DNA from: JAMXLO01 sp963794185
Lineage (GTDB): Bacteria > Pseudomonadota > Alphaproteobacteria > Acetobacterales > Acetobacteraceae
DNA: 64,000 bases
NCBI GenBank assembly: GCA_963794185.1
Contig: CAWCDM010000071.1
Span: 3,877-67,876 of the forward strand
Direction: 5' to 3'
The stretch's first letter is position 1. Every line of letters starts with the position of its first letter. A model generated the notes under the pieces. That model worked only from the letters and a program-made list of their open reading frames with translations, searched no databases and was not told the DNA's origin. A program made the position numbers and the translations under genes. Of this stretch, positions 1-7,845 are shown in pieces.

Positions 1-241
1 CGAAGAACAACTCATGCATCAGATGAATGCGGGTGCGCCCAGCCTCGATGGACACCGTGAGCATGGCATGCGCCTGTCCGATGCGGACCAGGTGTTCCGC
101 GGCCGTTCCGACAGCGGCGTCGTCCAGGATGGCGAATTTCACCGCAGCGCCGCCTGCCGGCAGGAACTCCGACAGGTATTCGCGCTCGACGACCGACAGC
201 CACTCAGCGAGCGGCAGCGTTGGCGTGGTCAGCACGTCCAT
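1..241 (-). CDS. Walker-less DUF2791/BrxD-like protein, 5' part (partial)
   Basis: The first 80 or so codons of a gene that runs off the left edge. It is nearly identical to the start of the full copy at 4002-4958. The start was placed at the ATG ending at 241 because the matching ATG in copy 2 precedes the conserved opening (PLAEWLSVVEREYLSEF). Only the N-terminal part is visible, so whether this copy is intact is unknown. Function is discussed under the full-length copy. Confidence 0.75.
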   Translation of the reverse strand, partial: MDVLTTPTLPLAEWLSVVEREYLSEFLPAGGAAVKFAILDDAAVGTAAEHLVRIGQAHAMLTVSIEAGRTRIHLMHELFF

Positions 242-1070
242 TGGACTGTTCCAGGATAAATCGGATGGCGTAATAGTCGTGCTGCTCGCCGGTTTCGTCG
301 AACAAGGTCAGCCGTTTGCCACCCTTGCGCCCGGTGGACCCGCCGAGTTCGAAGCGGCGTCCATGGCTGTCCGTGGCGTCGGGCTGCCGGTCCAGCCGCA
401 GCAGGTCGGCGGTGAATTCCTCCGGTGGGTAGTCGGCGCCGGCAGCCGGCAGCAGGGTCAGCAGACCATACAGATCCGCCAATGAGACAAGGGGGCCCTG
501 GCCTGGCCGGGCGGGACGCCACGCCGGATCCTCGGCCCGCGCCTTGCTCCCGTAGAGCGGGAACAGGCGGTCGAGGAATTGGCGAGCATTGAACCGCTCG
601 GGTCGCTGCTGCAGCGCCTTGAGTTGGGCGGCGAGGAAGCTCGGTCGGATGCGCTTCTCGAGTTTGCGCCCGACCCGCACGCCCTGGGCCCGTGCGTCAA
701 GCCGCAATGCCACCGGGTAGGCGGTCACTCGCCCATCCCGCCGTACCAGCACCACGCCGGCGTCCCTGGCTGCGGCGGCCAGTTCATCGAGCCAGGCGCC
801 GCTCGCGAAGGCGTCCGCGACATCATAGTCGAGCGTCGCGGCGGCTTTCGCGATCGGTTCGCCGGTCCGGTCGGCGTCTGCCTTCGCGGCAGCGATGGCG
901 GCAGGCAGGTTGGCGATCGCCCCTTCCCGGGCGGCCCGGCGCAAGCGCCGTACCGCCTTCAGCAAGGCCGCAGTCTGTTTCTCGGCATCGGCCAGATCCG
1001 CATCCAGCGCCGCGAGGGTATCCTCCAATCCAAGCGCACGCTGGGGCAAATCGGGGGGCTCGGTGTCCAT
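204..1070 (-). CDS. 288-aa coiled-coil protein, copy 1
   Basis: No recognised family. The N-terminal quarter (residues about 10-60) is rich in Ala, Leu, Asp and Lys with heptad spacing, which suggests a coiled coil. The middle is basic around RVGRKLEKRIRPSF. The C-terminal third is acidic and ends in a conserved-looking stretch (FDETGEQHDYYAIRF). It sits immediately upstream of the Walker-less DUF2791 gene on the same strand and overlaps it by about 38 bases, so the two are probably translationally coupled. Copy 2 (4921-5787) has the same length and differs at about a dozen residues, so both copies have stayed open. By context it may be an adaptor or DNA-binding partner of the ATPases. That role is inference. 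Confidence 0.8.
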   Translation of the reverse strand: MDTEPPDLPQRALGLEDTLAALDADLADAEKQTAALLKAVRRLRRAAREGAIANLPAAIAAAKADADRTGEPIAKAAATLDYDVADAFASGAWLDELAAAARDAGVVLVRRDGRVTAYPVALRLDARAQGVRVGRKLEKRIRPSFLAAQLKALQQRPERFNARQFLDRLFPLYGSKARAEDPAWRPARPGQGPLVSLADLYGLLTLLPAAGADYPPEEFTADLLRLDRQPDATDSHGRRFELGGSTGRKGGKRLTLFDETGEQHDYYAIRFILEQSNGRADHANAAAR

Positions 1071-1196
1071 GGGAAGAACCTATGAGGGGGCGTCTTCAGC
1101 AACAAGAGACGCTGCCCCGCGCAAGGCCTGACCCCGGCTTCAACCATCGCGTTGTTCTTCGCGTGAATACCCCCAAGTACGGGTTAGAATCGACCA

Positions 1197-1436
1197 ATGA
1201 AAGAGCCCCCTCCCCTTCCCGCCAGAGTTGGTTCAGCCGAGTTCGGCGAACTTGGAAATCTCGTCGCGGTCAGGGCGCCACGGGAACTGGATGGGATCTT
1301 TCAGCGTGCCGGCGGCATATGGGAGCCGGGTTCGCGGCGCTGGCTGATAGAGCGTCGCCGCATCGGTCCGGTGATCCGCGCTCTGCGTACGGCCACCGAC
1401 CCGCTGTTCCGGAAATCGGGCATCTCGCTGGACTGA
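1197..1436 (+). CDS. 79-aa conserved hypothetical, copy 1
   Basis: A small plus-strand gene inside the duplicated unit, opposite in direction to its neighbours. The product opens MKEPPPLPARVG and has a compact basic core (WEPGSRRWLIERRRIGPV), with no signal peptide or membrane segment. The second copy (5914-6153) keeps the same length, and its changes are mostly conservative (Q/L, I/V), which supports real coding. I recall similar short proteins in Acetobacteraceae mobile regions but no function. The basic core could bind nucleic acid; that is a guess. Confidence 0.65.
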   Translation: MKEPPPLPARVGSAEFGELGNLVAVRAPRELDGIFQRAGGIWEPGSRRWLIERRRIGPVIRALRTATDPLFRKSGISLD

Positions 1437-1556
1437 CCAGATTTTGTGGCCGCAAGCCCCGGCGTTGGGGGTAGGGTAAGGCCGTATGAGCGCGTCGACA
1501 CCGATGCGGGTCAGTGGGGATCCGCTTGACCCGGCCCCTATTCTGAACAAATTCCT

Positions 1557-1865
1557 TCAGCCGTGCCCGACCGGCGGCCAATAATGGATGGCGGCAAACA
1601 GCGCGCCAGCGGTCACGACGATCATTCCGCCGAGCCTGGTTATCAGCCTGTGCTCGATCAGTGCAGCCTCGGCTCTTACGGCCTGCACGTCGCTGCGTAC
1701 GGCGGTGATGTCGGCCTTCAATTCAGCCTTTGCGGCTTGCAGGTCGCCCTTGGTCGAGACGTTGTCGTGGATCGCATCAAAGATGACCGAGGCCATGCGT
1801 TCGGCCTTGGCTCGCTCGATCCCGGCGTCCTCGATCGCGTTCGCCAGCGTCAGCCGGTCGCTCAT
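1557..1865 (-). CDS. DUF1640-like coiled-coil membrane protein, copy 1
   Basis: A 102-residue protein from the ATG ending at 1865. Residues about 1-70 are helical and charged (DLQAAKAELKADITAVRSD), typical of a coiled coil. It ends in one hydrophobic segment (GGMIVVTAGALFAAIHYW) that can serve as a C-terminal membrane anchor. This layout resembles the short bacterial relatives of the DUF1640/CCDC90 coiled-coil family. An upstream in-frame start exists but adds a low-complexity basic leader, so the internal ATG is preferred. The copy at 6275-6583 encodes an essentially identical product. Confidence 0.75.
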   Translation of the reverse strand: MSDRLTLANAIEDAGIERAKAERMASVIFDAIHDNVSTKGDLQAAKAELKADITAVRSDVQAVRAEAALIEHRLITRLGGMIVVTAGALFAAIHYWPPVGHG

Positions 1866-2009
1866 GCGGCCCTCCGTCGCGGTGTGCAATCCTCCAGACC
1901 GGCGAGCGCAACCGCAATTCCGGCGTCGAACGGCGTCCGGCAAATGACGTGCTTCAACATGGCTCCTTCGGCCTGCGCCCGCGACCTTCTTGCCAATCTT
2001 AGCAGGTAT

Positions 2010-2388
2010 TCAACTCCCGTGATCAGCCTCGCCGGCGGTGGCAATCTTGCGCGGCCGACCGCCCGCTTGCCGTTCTCGCGTGAGGCCGCGGCCTTGGCGG
2101 GAGTGCGAGTCGCCCACCTGCAGCGCCGAGCTGCGCTGCCATCCAACGTCTTGAGCCCAGCACCCCTTCCAGCAGGGCCGGGACATAGAGATCGGCGTCG
2201 ATCGTCGGGAAATGGATGCCGAGGCCGAATGCGTCCACCGCGATTGCCTTGAGATCGTCGGTCGAGGCGTGCTGTAGGCCTTCCACGTCGCGCGGTGCAA
2301 AGTCGATCTCAACCCCCGTCGTCAGCCGCACGATGACGCGGTTGCGCCCGGCGTCGTAATGCGCGCTCTCGGCTCGGGGGCCGCGCAT
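2010..2388 (-). pseudogene. DUF2442 protein, copy 1, frameshifted
   Basis: The first 95 or so residues match the DUF2442 pattern: a short beta-rich domain with an acidic patch (IHFPTIDADLYVPALL) followed by a GSRRWMAAQLG segment. After AAGGR the frame is lost because copy 1 lacks one C that copy 2 has near 6812. The tail expected for the family (GGRPRK) is found in another frame near 2030-2050. Upstream of the ATG at 2388 the frame stays open over a helical stretch (EFEAAKAREEAR) but has no obvious start, so the true N-terminus may be lost too. DUF2442 proteins often pair with DUF4160 partners; none is seen here. Confidence 0.7.
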
Positions 2389-2518
2389 ACGGGCTTCTTC
2401 ACGGGCCTTGGCAGCCTCAAACTCAGCTCAACCATGGAAACGCCTCCATGCGTCCATCGGTGTCTCTTGGTGGCCAGCGATCAGCCGCAGGACCCGATCA
2501 TGAGCAGGAGGGCGGTCG

Positions 2519-2638
2519 TTAGAATGGCACAAGGTAATCTGCCGGCCGCTGGATCAAAATCCCGCGCCAGGGGTGCAGGACCAGCAGGTCCTGATCGCTG
2601 GACACGATGGCGCTCGCCTGGGCCGCCAGGGCCAAGTC
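2519..2638 (-). pseudogene. PIN-toxin C-terminal fragment fused to foreign 5' sequence
   Basis: The last 40 or so codons of a PIN-domain toxin (SDQDLLVLHPWRG, then RPADYL) are present. At 2638/2639 the sequence changes to DNA from the end of the DUF2791 ATPase gene. The PIN frame continues in frame across the joint into about 25 further codons (reading FIPTIYRPALGEGAWHTL), so a chimeric reading frame exists. The same PIN tail occurs at 7211-7330 next to its true upstream part. This joint is the right-hand breakpoint of the tandem duplication. Confidence 0.75.
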
Positions 2639-4005
2639 CGCCGGATCGCAGAGCGTGTGCCACGCTCCTTCGCCGAGAGCCGGACGATAGATCGTCGGGA
2701 TGAAGATCGACTTGGTAACTGGCGCCGGGTCGGGCAGCGTCTCGGCTCGCTAGCTCTCTCCTCGTCATCGAGCGCGTGCGGTTCCGCGAGGGCAGCGTCC
2801 TCGCTGTAGTTGCTGGCGATGCTGTCTGCGACGAGCAGAACGTCGCCACCGCCCAGGCGGCGCAGATCCCACTGCGTGATCCAGCCCTTGATGTATTGCC
2901 GCATCGTCCGCGAGCTGGTCCGCTCCGCTGGCGGCAACGGCGGCGCGGGCCAGCCATAGGCGGTGCTGTAGAGATGCTGCATCTTGTCATGGCAGGCGGC
3001 CAGGTCGTTCAGCGTGGGCGGCAGCAGACGGTTCTGCAGCACCGTGCGCTCGATATGGCGGATGGCCGACAGCGCCAGGGCAGCATCGGTGGCACGCCCC
3101 TTCAGCGTCAACCGCTCCGGCAGCCTCTCGCTATCCAGGCGGGCGTTGATGACCGCGGTGACGAAGTCGTCGGTGATGGCGTAAGCGGTGACGATGCCGG
3201 GGAAGCGGCGCTCGCCATCCAGGCCGAGCCAGGCACCGAGAGCCGCATAGGACAGGGCGCGCTGCAACGGCGTATAGCGGCCGATCAGCTCGATCTCGTC
3301 GAGCAGGATGCACCAGCCGGCATAACCGACAGCGCGGAACAACAACGGCACGAAGCGGGTGAGCTGCTCCGTCAGCGCCGCGGCCGGGACCGCCTTGAGC
3401 GGATACATCCTGCCGGCCCCGGCCGCGACAAGCGCCTGGCGGATGGCCGAGGCACTCATCTTGGCGCCGGACCACAGGCGTGCGATCCGGCGCAGCGTCT
3501 CGGGTGGCGTGGACGCGCGGCGCACCAGGAACAGGCAGGCGGCGAAGATCGGCGCGAACCCCGCATCGGGCGTGCCAACGGCGATTTCCATGGCCTCCAG
3601 CGCCTCCGGTCGCTCGCGCAGGGCGGCGACGCACGCGGCGATGGGGTCATCCGGCCGGTCCGGCAAAGCCGCGTCGCGCAGGGCGGCGGCGAGCACGTGC
3701 CCCGGATGCGATAGCGGCGTTTCTTTGCTGACGACGACGCGACTGACCACGAAGCCCTGCTGGCGCGCCACCTCGGCCAGGTAGCCGAGCAGGTGCGACT
3801 TGCCGGTGCCGAAGCCGCCGGCCATTCCTATCCCGGTGGCGCTGATCCCGCCGCGCGCCGGGACGGCATCGGCCCAGGCCGCCGACAGCGCTGCATCGAA
3901 GAGCTGCTCGATGCCGGACTGTTCGGTGCCCATCAGGCGGATGGCGGCCGCGTTGGGCACGCCCGCACGGAGCGCCTCGATCGCCATCCGGGCCTCGAGC
4001 GTCAT
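2554..4005 (-). CDS. DUF2791/BrxD-like P-loop ATPase
   Basis: The start is the ATG ending at 4005, overlapping the stop of the upstream gene as ATGA. Residues about 1-40 carry the family-type opening (IEALRAGVPNAAAIRLMGT). A Walker A motif GGFGTGKSHLLGYL follows near residue 55, then VVSKETPLSHPG. A Walker B-like stretch (GWCILLDEIELIG) lies near residue 190. The C-terminal part includes TMRQYIKGWITQWDL. These features fit the DUF2791 group that includes the BREX ATP-binding protein BrxD. The last 50 or so residues are abnormal: a one-base shift near 2745 and the duplication breakpoint at 2638 replace the native end. It is probably the motor of the operon, with its activity uncertain because of the altered C-terminus. 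Family-level confidence is moderate. Confidence 0.65.
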   Translation of the reverse strand: MTLEARMAIEALRAGVPNAAAIRLMGTEQSGIEQLFDAALSAAWADAVPARGGISATGIGMAGGFGTGKSHLLGYLAEVARQQGFVVSRVVVSKETPLSHPGHVLAAALRDAALPDRPDDPIAACVAALRERPEALEAMEIAVGTPDAGFAPIFAACLFLVRRASTPPETLRRIARLWSGAKMSASAIRQALVAAGAGRMYPLKAVPAAALTEQLTRFVPLLFRAVGYAGWCILLDEIELIGRYTPLQRALSYAALGAWLGLDGERRFPGIVTAYAITDDFVTAVINARLDSERLPERLTLKGRATDAALALSAIRHIERTVLQNRLLPPTLNDLAACHDKMQHLYSTAYGWPAPPLPPAERTSSRTMRQYIKGWITQWDLRRLGGGDVLLVADSIASNYSEDAALAEPHALDDEERASEPRRCPTRRQLPSRSSSRRSIVRLSAKERGTRSAIRRTWPWRPRRAPSCPAIRTCWSCTPGAGF

Positions 4006-4958
4006 GGCGCGAGCCACACCAGCGGGGCCACTGGATTCTGCCTGTCGCCGGGCCGCACATCGGGCCACACGCGCATCTGCAATGCCGCATACTGACCGAG
4101 CGCGCGACGCGGTTCGCCGGTGGCCAGCGACGCGTCTGCCAGGACCGCCAGGAACAGGCCTGGCAGGTGCTCGATATCGTCGATGATTTCCCGCAGGACC
4201 TCGTAGGCGTCCATCACCGCGGCCGGCGAATAGCGCAGCATGCCGTCGGCGGGCGTGGTGCTCGAAAGGCGCCGCACGTCCAGCATCACGACCAGACCGG
4301 CGGCGCCGGCCTTGCGCAGGAAATGGCAGAGCGAGGCCAGCATGGCGCGCGCATTGGTACGGGACAGGCGAACCGAGATGTCTGCGGTGCGCAGCACTGC
4401 GGGCGCGACCTTCTCGCCGCACAGCCATTGCACAACCGGTCCGGCGGTATCCCGATCCTCTGGCTCCAGCCGCGACAGGCAGAGTGACAGCATGGCGACG
4501 CGAAAATCCTGCGCCAGTCGCCGGTCCTCCCACAGATCCGCGGTCAGCCACTGGTCCACGTGGCGGGCCAGCAGGGTGGGGGCCACGGTGAAGGCGGCCG
4601 CCAGGTCTGCCACGGTCATCGCAGCGCCTGGCCGCGGCCAGGCGTAGTCGTGCGCGCCGAACAGCCCTTCCAGATATCGTTGTACCAGGCTGTCCCACGG
4701 CAGAGCGCGGGCGATGGCGAAGAACAACTCATGCATCAGATGAATGCGGGTGCGCCCAGCCTCGATGGACACCGTGAGCATGGCATGCGCCTGTCCGATG
4801 CGGACTAGGTGTTCCGCGGCCGTTCCGACAGCGGCGTCGTCCAGGATGGCGAATTTCACCGCAGCGCCGCCTGCCGGCAGGAACTCCGACAGGTATTCGC
4901 GCTCGACGACCGACAGCCACTCAGCGAGCGGCAGCGTTGGCGTGGTCAGCACGTCCAT
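4002..4958 (-). CDS. Walker-less DUF2791/BrxD-like protein
   Basis: A 318-residue product from the ATG ending at 4958. The layout parallels the ATPase downstream: an opening with a GGAAVKF block near residue 30, a region where the P-loop should be (AVGTAAEHLVRIG) lacking the glycines and the lysine, a Walker B-like strand (AGLVVMLDVRRLSS), and a C-terminal helix pair (YEVLREIIDDIEHLPG). It looks like a degenerate paralogue that may dimerise with the neighbouring Walker A-containing ATPase rather than hydrolyse ATP. The ATGA overlap with that gene suggests coupled translation. Paralogy is my reading of the pattern and was not computed. Confidence 0.6.
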   Translation of the reverse strand: MDVLTTPTLPLAEWLSVVEREYLSEFLPAGGAAVKFAILDDAAVGTAAEHLVRIGQAHAMLTVSIEAGRTRIHLMHELFFAIARALPWDSLVQRYLEGLFGAHDYAWPRPGAAMTVADLAAAFTVAPTLLARHVDQWLTADLWEDRRLAQDFRVAMLSLCLSRLEPEDRDTAGPVVQWLCGEKVAPAVLRTADISVRLSRTNARAMLASLCHFLRKAGAAGLVVMLDVRRLSSTTPADGMLRYSPAAVMDAYEVLREIIDDIEHLPGLFLAVLADASLATGEPRRALGQYAALQMRVWPDVRPGDRQNPVAPLVWLAP

Positions 4959-5787
4959 TGGACTGTTCCAGGATAAATCGGATGGCGTAATAGTCGTGCT
5001 GCTCGCCGGTTTCATCGAACAAGGTTAGCCGTTTGCCACCCTTGCGCCCGGTGGACCCGCTCAGTTCGAAGCGGCGTCCATGGCTGCCCATGGCGTCGGG
5101 CTGCCGGTCCAGCCGCAGCAGGTCGGCGACGAATTCCTCCGGTGGGTAGTCGGCGCCAGCGGCCGGCAGCACGGTCAGCAGACCGTACAGATCCGCCAGT
5201 GAAACAAGTGGACCCTGACCCGGCTTGGTGGGGCGCCACGCCGGATCCTCGGCCCGCGCCTTGCTCTCGTAGAGCGAGAACAGGCGATCGAGGAATTGGC
5301 GTGCATTGAACCGCTCGGGTCGCTGCTGCAACGCCTTGAGTTGGGCGGCGACGAAGCTCGGTCGGATGCGCTTCTCGAGTTTGCGCCCAACCCGCACGCC
5401 CTGGGCCCGTGCGTCGAGCCGCAGCGCCACCGGGTAGGCGGTCACTCGCCCATCCCGCCGCACCAGCACAACGCCGGCGTCCTTGGCCGCGGCGGCGAGT
5501 TCATCGAGCCAGGCGCCGCTCGCGAAGGCGTCCGCGACATCATAGTCGAGCGTCGCGGCGGCTCTCGCGAATGGTTCGCCGGTCCGGTCGGCGTCTGCCT
5601 TCGCGGCGGCGATGGCGGCGGGCAGGTTGCCAATCACCCCTTCCCGGGCGGCCCGGCGCAAGCGCCGCACCGCCTTCAGCAAGGCCGCAGTCTGTTTCTC
5701 GGCATCGGCCAGATCCGCATCCAGCGCCGCGAGGGTATCCTCCAATCCAAGCGCACGCTGGGGCAAATCGGGGGGCTCGGTGTCCAT
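4921..5787 (-). CDS. 288-aa coiled-coil protein, copy 2
   Basis: Second copy of the protein at 204-1070 and the one that precedes the complete pair of DUF2791 genes. Substitutions relative to copy 1 are scattered (for example LFPLYGSKAR to LFSLYESKAR, and PARPGQGP to PTKPGQGP) and keep the frame open throughout. Its last 38 bases overlap the start of the next gene, as expected of a tightly packed operon. Function unknown. Confidence 0.8.
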   Translation of the reverse strand: MDTEPPDLPQRALGLEDTLAALDADLADAEKQTAALLKAVRRLRRAAREGVIGNLPAAIAAAKADADRTGEPFARAAATLDYDVADAFASGAWLDELAAAAKDAGVVLVRRDGRVTAYPVALRLDARAQGVRVGRKLEKRIRPSFVAAQLKALQQRPERFNARQFLDRLFSLYESKARAEDPAWRPTKPGQGPLVSLADLYGLLTVLPAAGADYPPEEFVADLLRLDRQPDAMGSHGRRFELSGSTGRKGGKRLTLFDETGEQHDYYAIRFILEQSNGRADHANAAAR

Positions 5788-5913
5788 GGGAAGAACCTAT
5801 GAGGGGGCGTCTTCAGCAACAAGAGACGCTGCCCCGCGCAAGGCCTGACCCCGGCTTCATCCATCGCGTTGCTCTTCGCCTGAACGCCCCTAAGTACGGG
5901 TTAAAATCGACCA

Positions 5914-6153
5914 ATGAAAGAGCTCCCTCCCCTTCCCGCCAGAGTTGGTTCAGCCGAGTTCGGCCAACTTGGGAATCTCGTCGCGGTCAGGGCACCACGG
6001 GAACTGGATGGGATCTTTCTGCGTGCCGGCGGGGTATGGGAGCCGGGTTCGCGGCGCTGGCTGATAGAGCGCCGCCGCATCGGTCCGGTAATTCGCGCGC
6101 TGCGTACGGCTACTGACCCACTGTTCCGGAAATCGGGCATCTCGCTGGACTGA
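5914..6153 (+). CDS. 79-aa conserved hypothetical, copy 2
   Basis: Copy of 1197-1436 with a handful of substitutions (KEPPP to KELPP, FGELG to FGQLG, RAGGI to RAGGV) and no indels. Keeping the frame through these changes supports it being a protein-coding gene. Confidence 0.65.
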   Translation: MKELPPLPARVGSAEFGQLGNLVAVRAPRELDGIFLRAGGVWEPGSRRWLIERRRIGPVIRALRTATDPLFRKSGISLD

Positions 6154-6274
6154 CCAGATTTTGTGGCCGCAAGCCCCGGCGTTGGGGGCAGGGTAAGGCC
6201 GTATGAGCGCGTCGACACCGATGCGGGTCAGTGGGGGATCCGCTTGACCCGGCCCCTATTCTGAACAAATTCCT

Positions 6275-6583
6275 TCAGCCGTGCCCGACCGGCGGCCAAT
6301 AATGGATGGCGGCAAACAGTGCGCCAGCGGTCACGACGATCATTCCGCCGAGCCTGGTTATCAGCCTGTGCTCGATCAGTGCAGCCTCGGCTCTTACGGC
6401 CTGCACGTCGCTGCGTACGGCGGTGATGTCGGCCTTCAATTCAGCTTTTGCGGCTTGCAGGTCGCCCTTGGTCGAGACGTTGTCGTGGATCGCATCAAAG
6501 ATGACCGAGGCCATGCGTTCGGCCTTGGCTCGCTCGATCCCGGCGTCCTCGATCGCGTTCGCCAGCGTCAGCCGGTCGCTCAT
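6275..6583 (-). CDS. DUF1640-like coiled-coil membrane protein, copy 2
   Basis: Identical in design to 1557-1865: a charged coiled coil followed by one C-terminal hydrophobic segment, from the ATG ending at 6583. The base differences between the two copies in the body of the gene appear to be silent. Confidence 0.75.
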   Translation of the reverse strand: MSDRLTLANAIEDAGIERAKAERMASVIFDAIHDNVSTKGDLQAAKAELKADITAVRSDVQAVRAEAALIEHRLITRLGGMIVVTAGALFAAIHYWPPVGHG

Positions 6584-6708
6584 GCGGCCCTCCGTCGCGG
6601 TGTGCAATCCTCCAGACCGGCGAGCGCAACCGCGATTCCGGCGTCGAACGGCGTCCGGCAAATGACGTGCTTCAACATGGCTCCCTTCTTGCCAATCTTA
6701 GCAGGTAT

Positions 6709-7080
6709 TCAACTCCCGTGATCAGCCTCGCCGGTGGTGGCAATCTTGCGCGGCCGACCGCCCGCTTGACGTTAGGCCGCGGCCTTGGCGGGAGTGCGAG
6801 TCCGCCCACCTGCAGCGCCGAGCTGCGCTGCCATCCAACGTTTTGAGCCCAGCACCCCTCCCAGCAGGGCCGGGACATAGAGATCGGCGTCGATCGTCGG
6901 GAAATGGATGTCGAGGCCGAATGCGTCCACCGCGATTGCCTTGAGATCGTCGGTCGAGGCGTGCTGTAGGCCTTCCACGTCGCGCGGTGCAAAGTCGATC
7001 TCAACCCCCGTCGTCAGCCGCACTATGACGCGGTTGCGCCCGGCGTCGTAATGCGCGCTCTCGGCTCGGGGGCCGCGCAT
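6709..7080 (-). pseudogene. DUF2442 protein, copy 2, C-terminally damaged
   Basis: Same protein as 2010-2388. Here the frame runs correctly through AAGGRTRTPAKAAA but then stops, because about 10 bases are missing near 6772 compared with copy 1. The conserved tail GGRPRKIATTGEADHG is present downstream out of reach of the frame. The two copies are therefore broken by different indels, which is evidence of independent decay after duplication. Confidence 0.7.
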
Positions 7081-7210
7081 ACGGGCTTCTTCACGGGCCT
7101 TGGCAGCCTCAAACTCAGCTCAACCATGGAAACGCCTCCATGCGTCCATCGGTGTCTCTTGGTGGCCAGCGATCAGCCGCAGGACCCGATCATGAGCAGG
7201 AGGGCGATCG

Positions 7211-7612
7211 TTAGAATGGCACAAGGTAATCTGCCGGCCGCTGGATCAAAATCCCGCGCCAGGGGTGCAGGACCAGCAGGTCCTGATCGCTGGACACGAT
7301 GGCGCTCGCCTGGGCCGCCAGGGCCAAGTCTAGATATTTGTTGTCCGCGGCGTCCCGACAGTCTGTCACGGTCGCTGTAGGCCCCGGCTCGCGCGTTTCG
7401 TGGATGCGAACCTGCGGGCCGATCTTCTGGATCAGCTCGTTTCCGGAATCTTTTGGTTTGAACTCGGTGCAGCACATCGAATGCCTCGTTGAACACCGCC
7501 TGAGACATCACCAGCGGTCGGTCGCACGGGCCTTTCGTAATGCTTGGTGCGGGAGACCGCCGGCATCCATCGCGGCGCTGACGAGCGCCGAGGCATCGAA
7601 GACGATCAGCGG
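7211..7612 (-). pseudogene. PIN-family toxin (VapC-like), frameshifted
   Basis: Pieces of one PIN-domain toxin lie in three frames. The N-terminus (LIVFDASALVSAAMDAGGL, with the first catalytic Asp) starts next to the antitoxin stop. A middle piece (MMSQAVFNEAFDVLHR) is in a second frame. The C-terminal catalytic region (AADNKYLDLALAAQA, then SSDQDLLVLHPWRG) is in a third. At least two single-base shifts separate them, so no functional nuclease can be made without correction. The family (putative toxin-antitoxin toxin component, PIN) cleaves RNA. Confidence 0.75.
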
Positions 7613-7845
7613 GTCAGCTCGGCCTTGCGGGCGGCGAGTTCAGCCTCGAGCGTCTCGGGTGTCAGTCCCTTTGCCTTCGCATCGGCACTGACCCGCTCCA
7701 TCGCGTCGAGCAGAGGGTCGTGATCGGGCTGGGGACGGAGGATGCGGCTCACGATGCGGCCGACGGCTTCACGCTTGCGCCTATCCGTCAGCGCCGCGGC
7801 CGCCTGGGCCTCCACGGGAATGACGACCTCGACGATGCCAGCCAT
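7606..7845 (-). CDS. Antitoxin-like 79-aa protein
   Basis: A short protein placed directly before the PIN-toxin remnant, which is the usual antitoxin position. The N-terminus (MAGIVEVVIPVEAQAAAAL) could form the dimerisation strand. The rest is helical and charged (DAMERVSADAKAKGL), with an Arg/Lys-rich end. No clear AbrB or ribbon-helix-helix match can be stated by eye, so the call rests on position and size. It overlaps the end of the ScpA-like gene by 65 bases. With its toxin broken, it may be a solitary antitoxin. Confidence 0.6.
   Translation of the reverse strand: MAGIVEVVIPVEAQAAAALTDRRKREAVGRIVSRILRPQPDHDPLLDAMERVSADAKAKGLTPETLEAELAARKAELTR

Larger units (their letters stand above)
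1..2638. repeat. Tandem duplication, copy 1 (left edge cut)
   Basis: This stretch is nearly identical to 4718-7330: position 1 corresponds to 4718, an offset of 4717 bases that shrinks slightly through small indels. Identity stops abruptly after position 2638 (partner 7330). Here the sequence continues into the 3' end of the DUF2791 ATPase gene, whereas in copy 2 it continues into the body of a PIN toxin gene. The two copies share their whole gene set in the same order. The window begins inside a gene, so the repeat extends to the left and more copies may exist. Differences between copies (about a dozen residues in the 288-aa protein, plus indels near 1965 and 2080) show that the duplication is not brand new. 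Confidence 0.95.
4718..7330. repeat. Tandem duplication, copy 2
   Basis: Second copy of the unit described at 1-2638. It carries the same minus-strand genes (5' part of the Walker-less DUF2791 gene, 288-aa protein, DUF1640-like, DUF2442, PIN-toxin tail) and the plus-strand 79-aa gene. Relative to copy 1 it lacks about 20 bases after position 6683 and about 10 bases near 6772. It has one extra G near 6232 and one extra C near 6812. After 7330 it runs into single-copy sequence containing the rest of the PIN toxin and its antitoxin, so copy 2 probably has the original right-hand context. Confidence 0.95.

Noticed and set aside
2776..3714. Plus-strand frame of 312 codons opposite the DUF2791 ATPase
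   Set aside because: The minus strand carries Walker A and B motifs; the plus frame has no motif and ends arbitrarily.
2554..4698. 714-codon version of the ATPase gene
   Set aside because: The first 230 codons are out-of-frame antisense-like Arg-rich sequence inside the upstream gene. The ATG at 4005 with ATGA overlap is the natural start.
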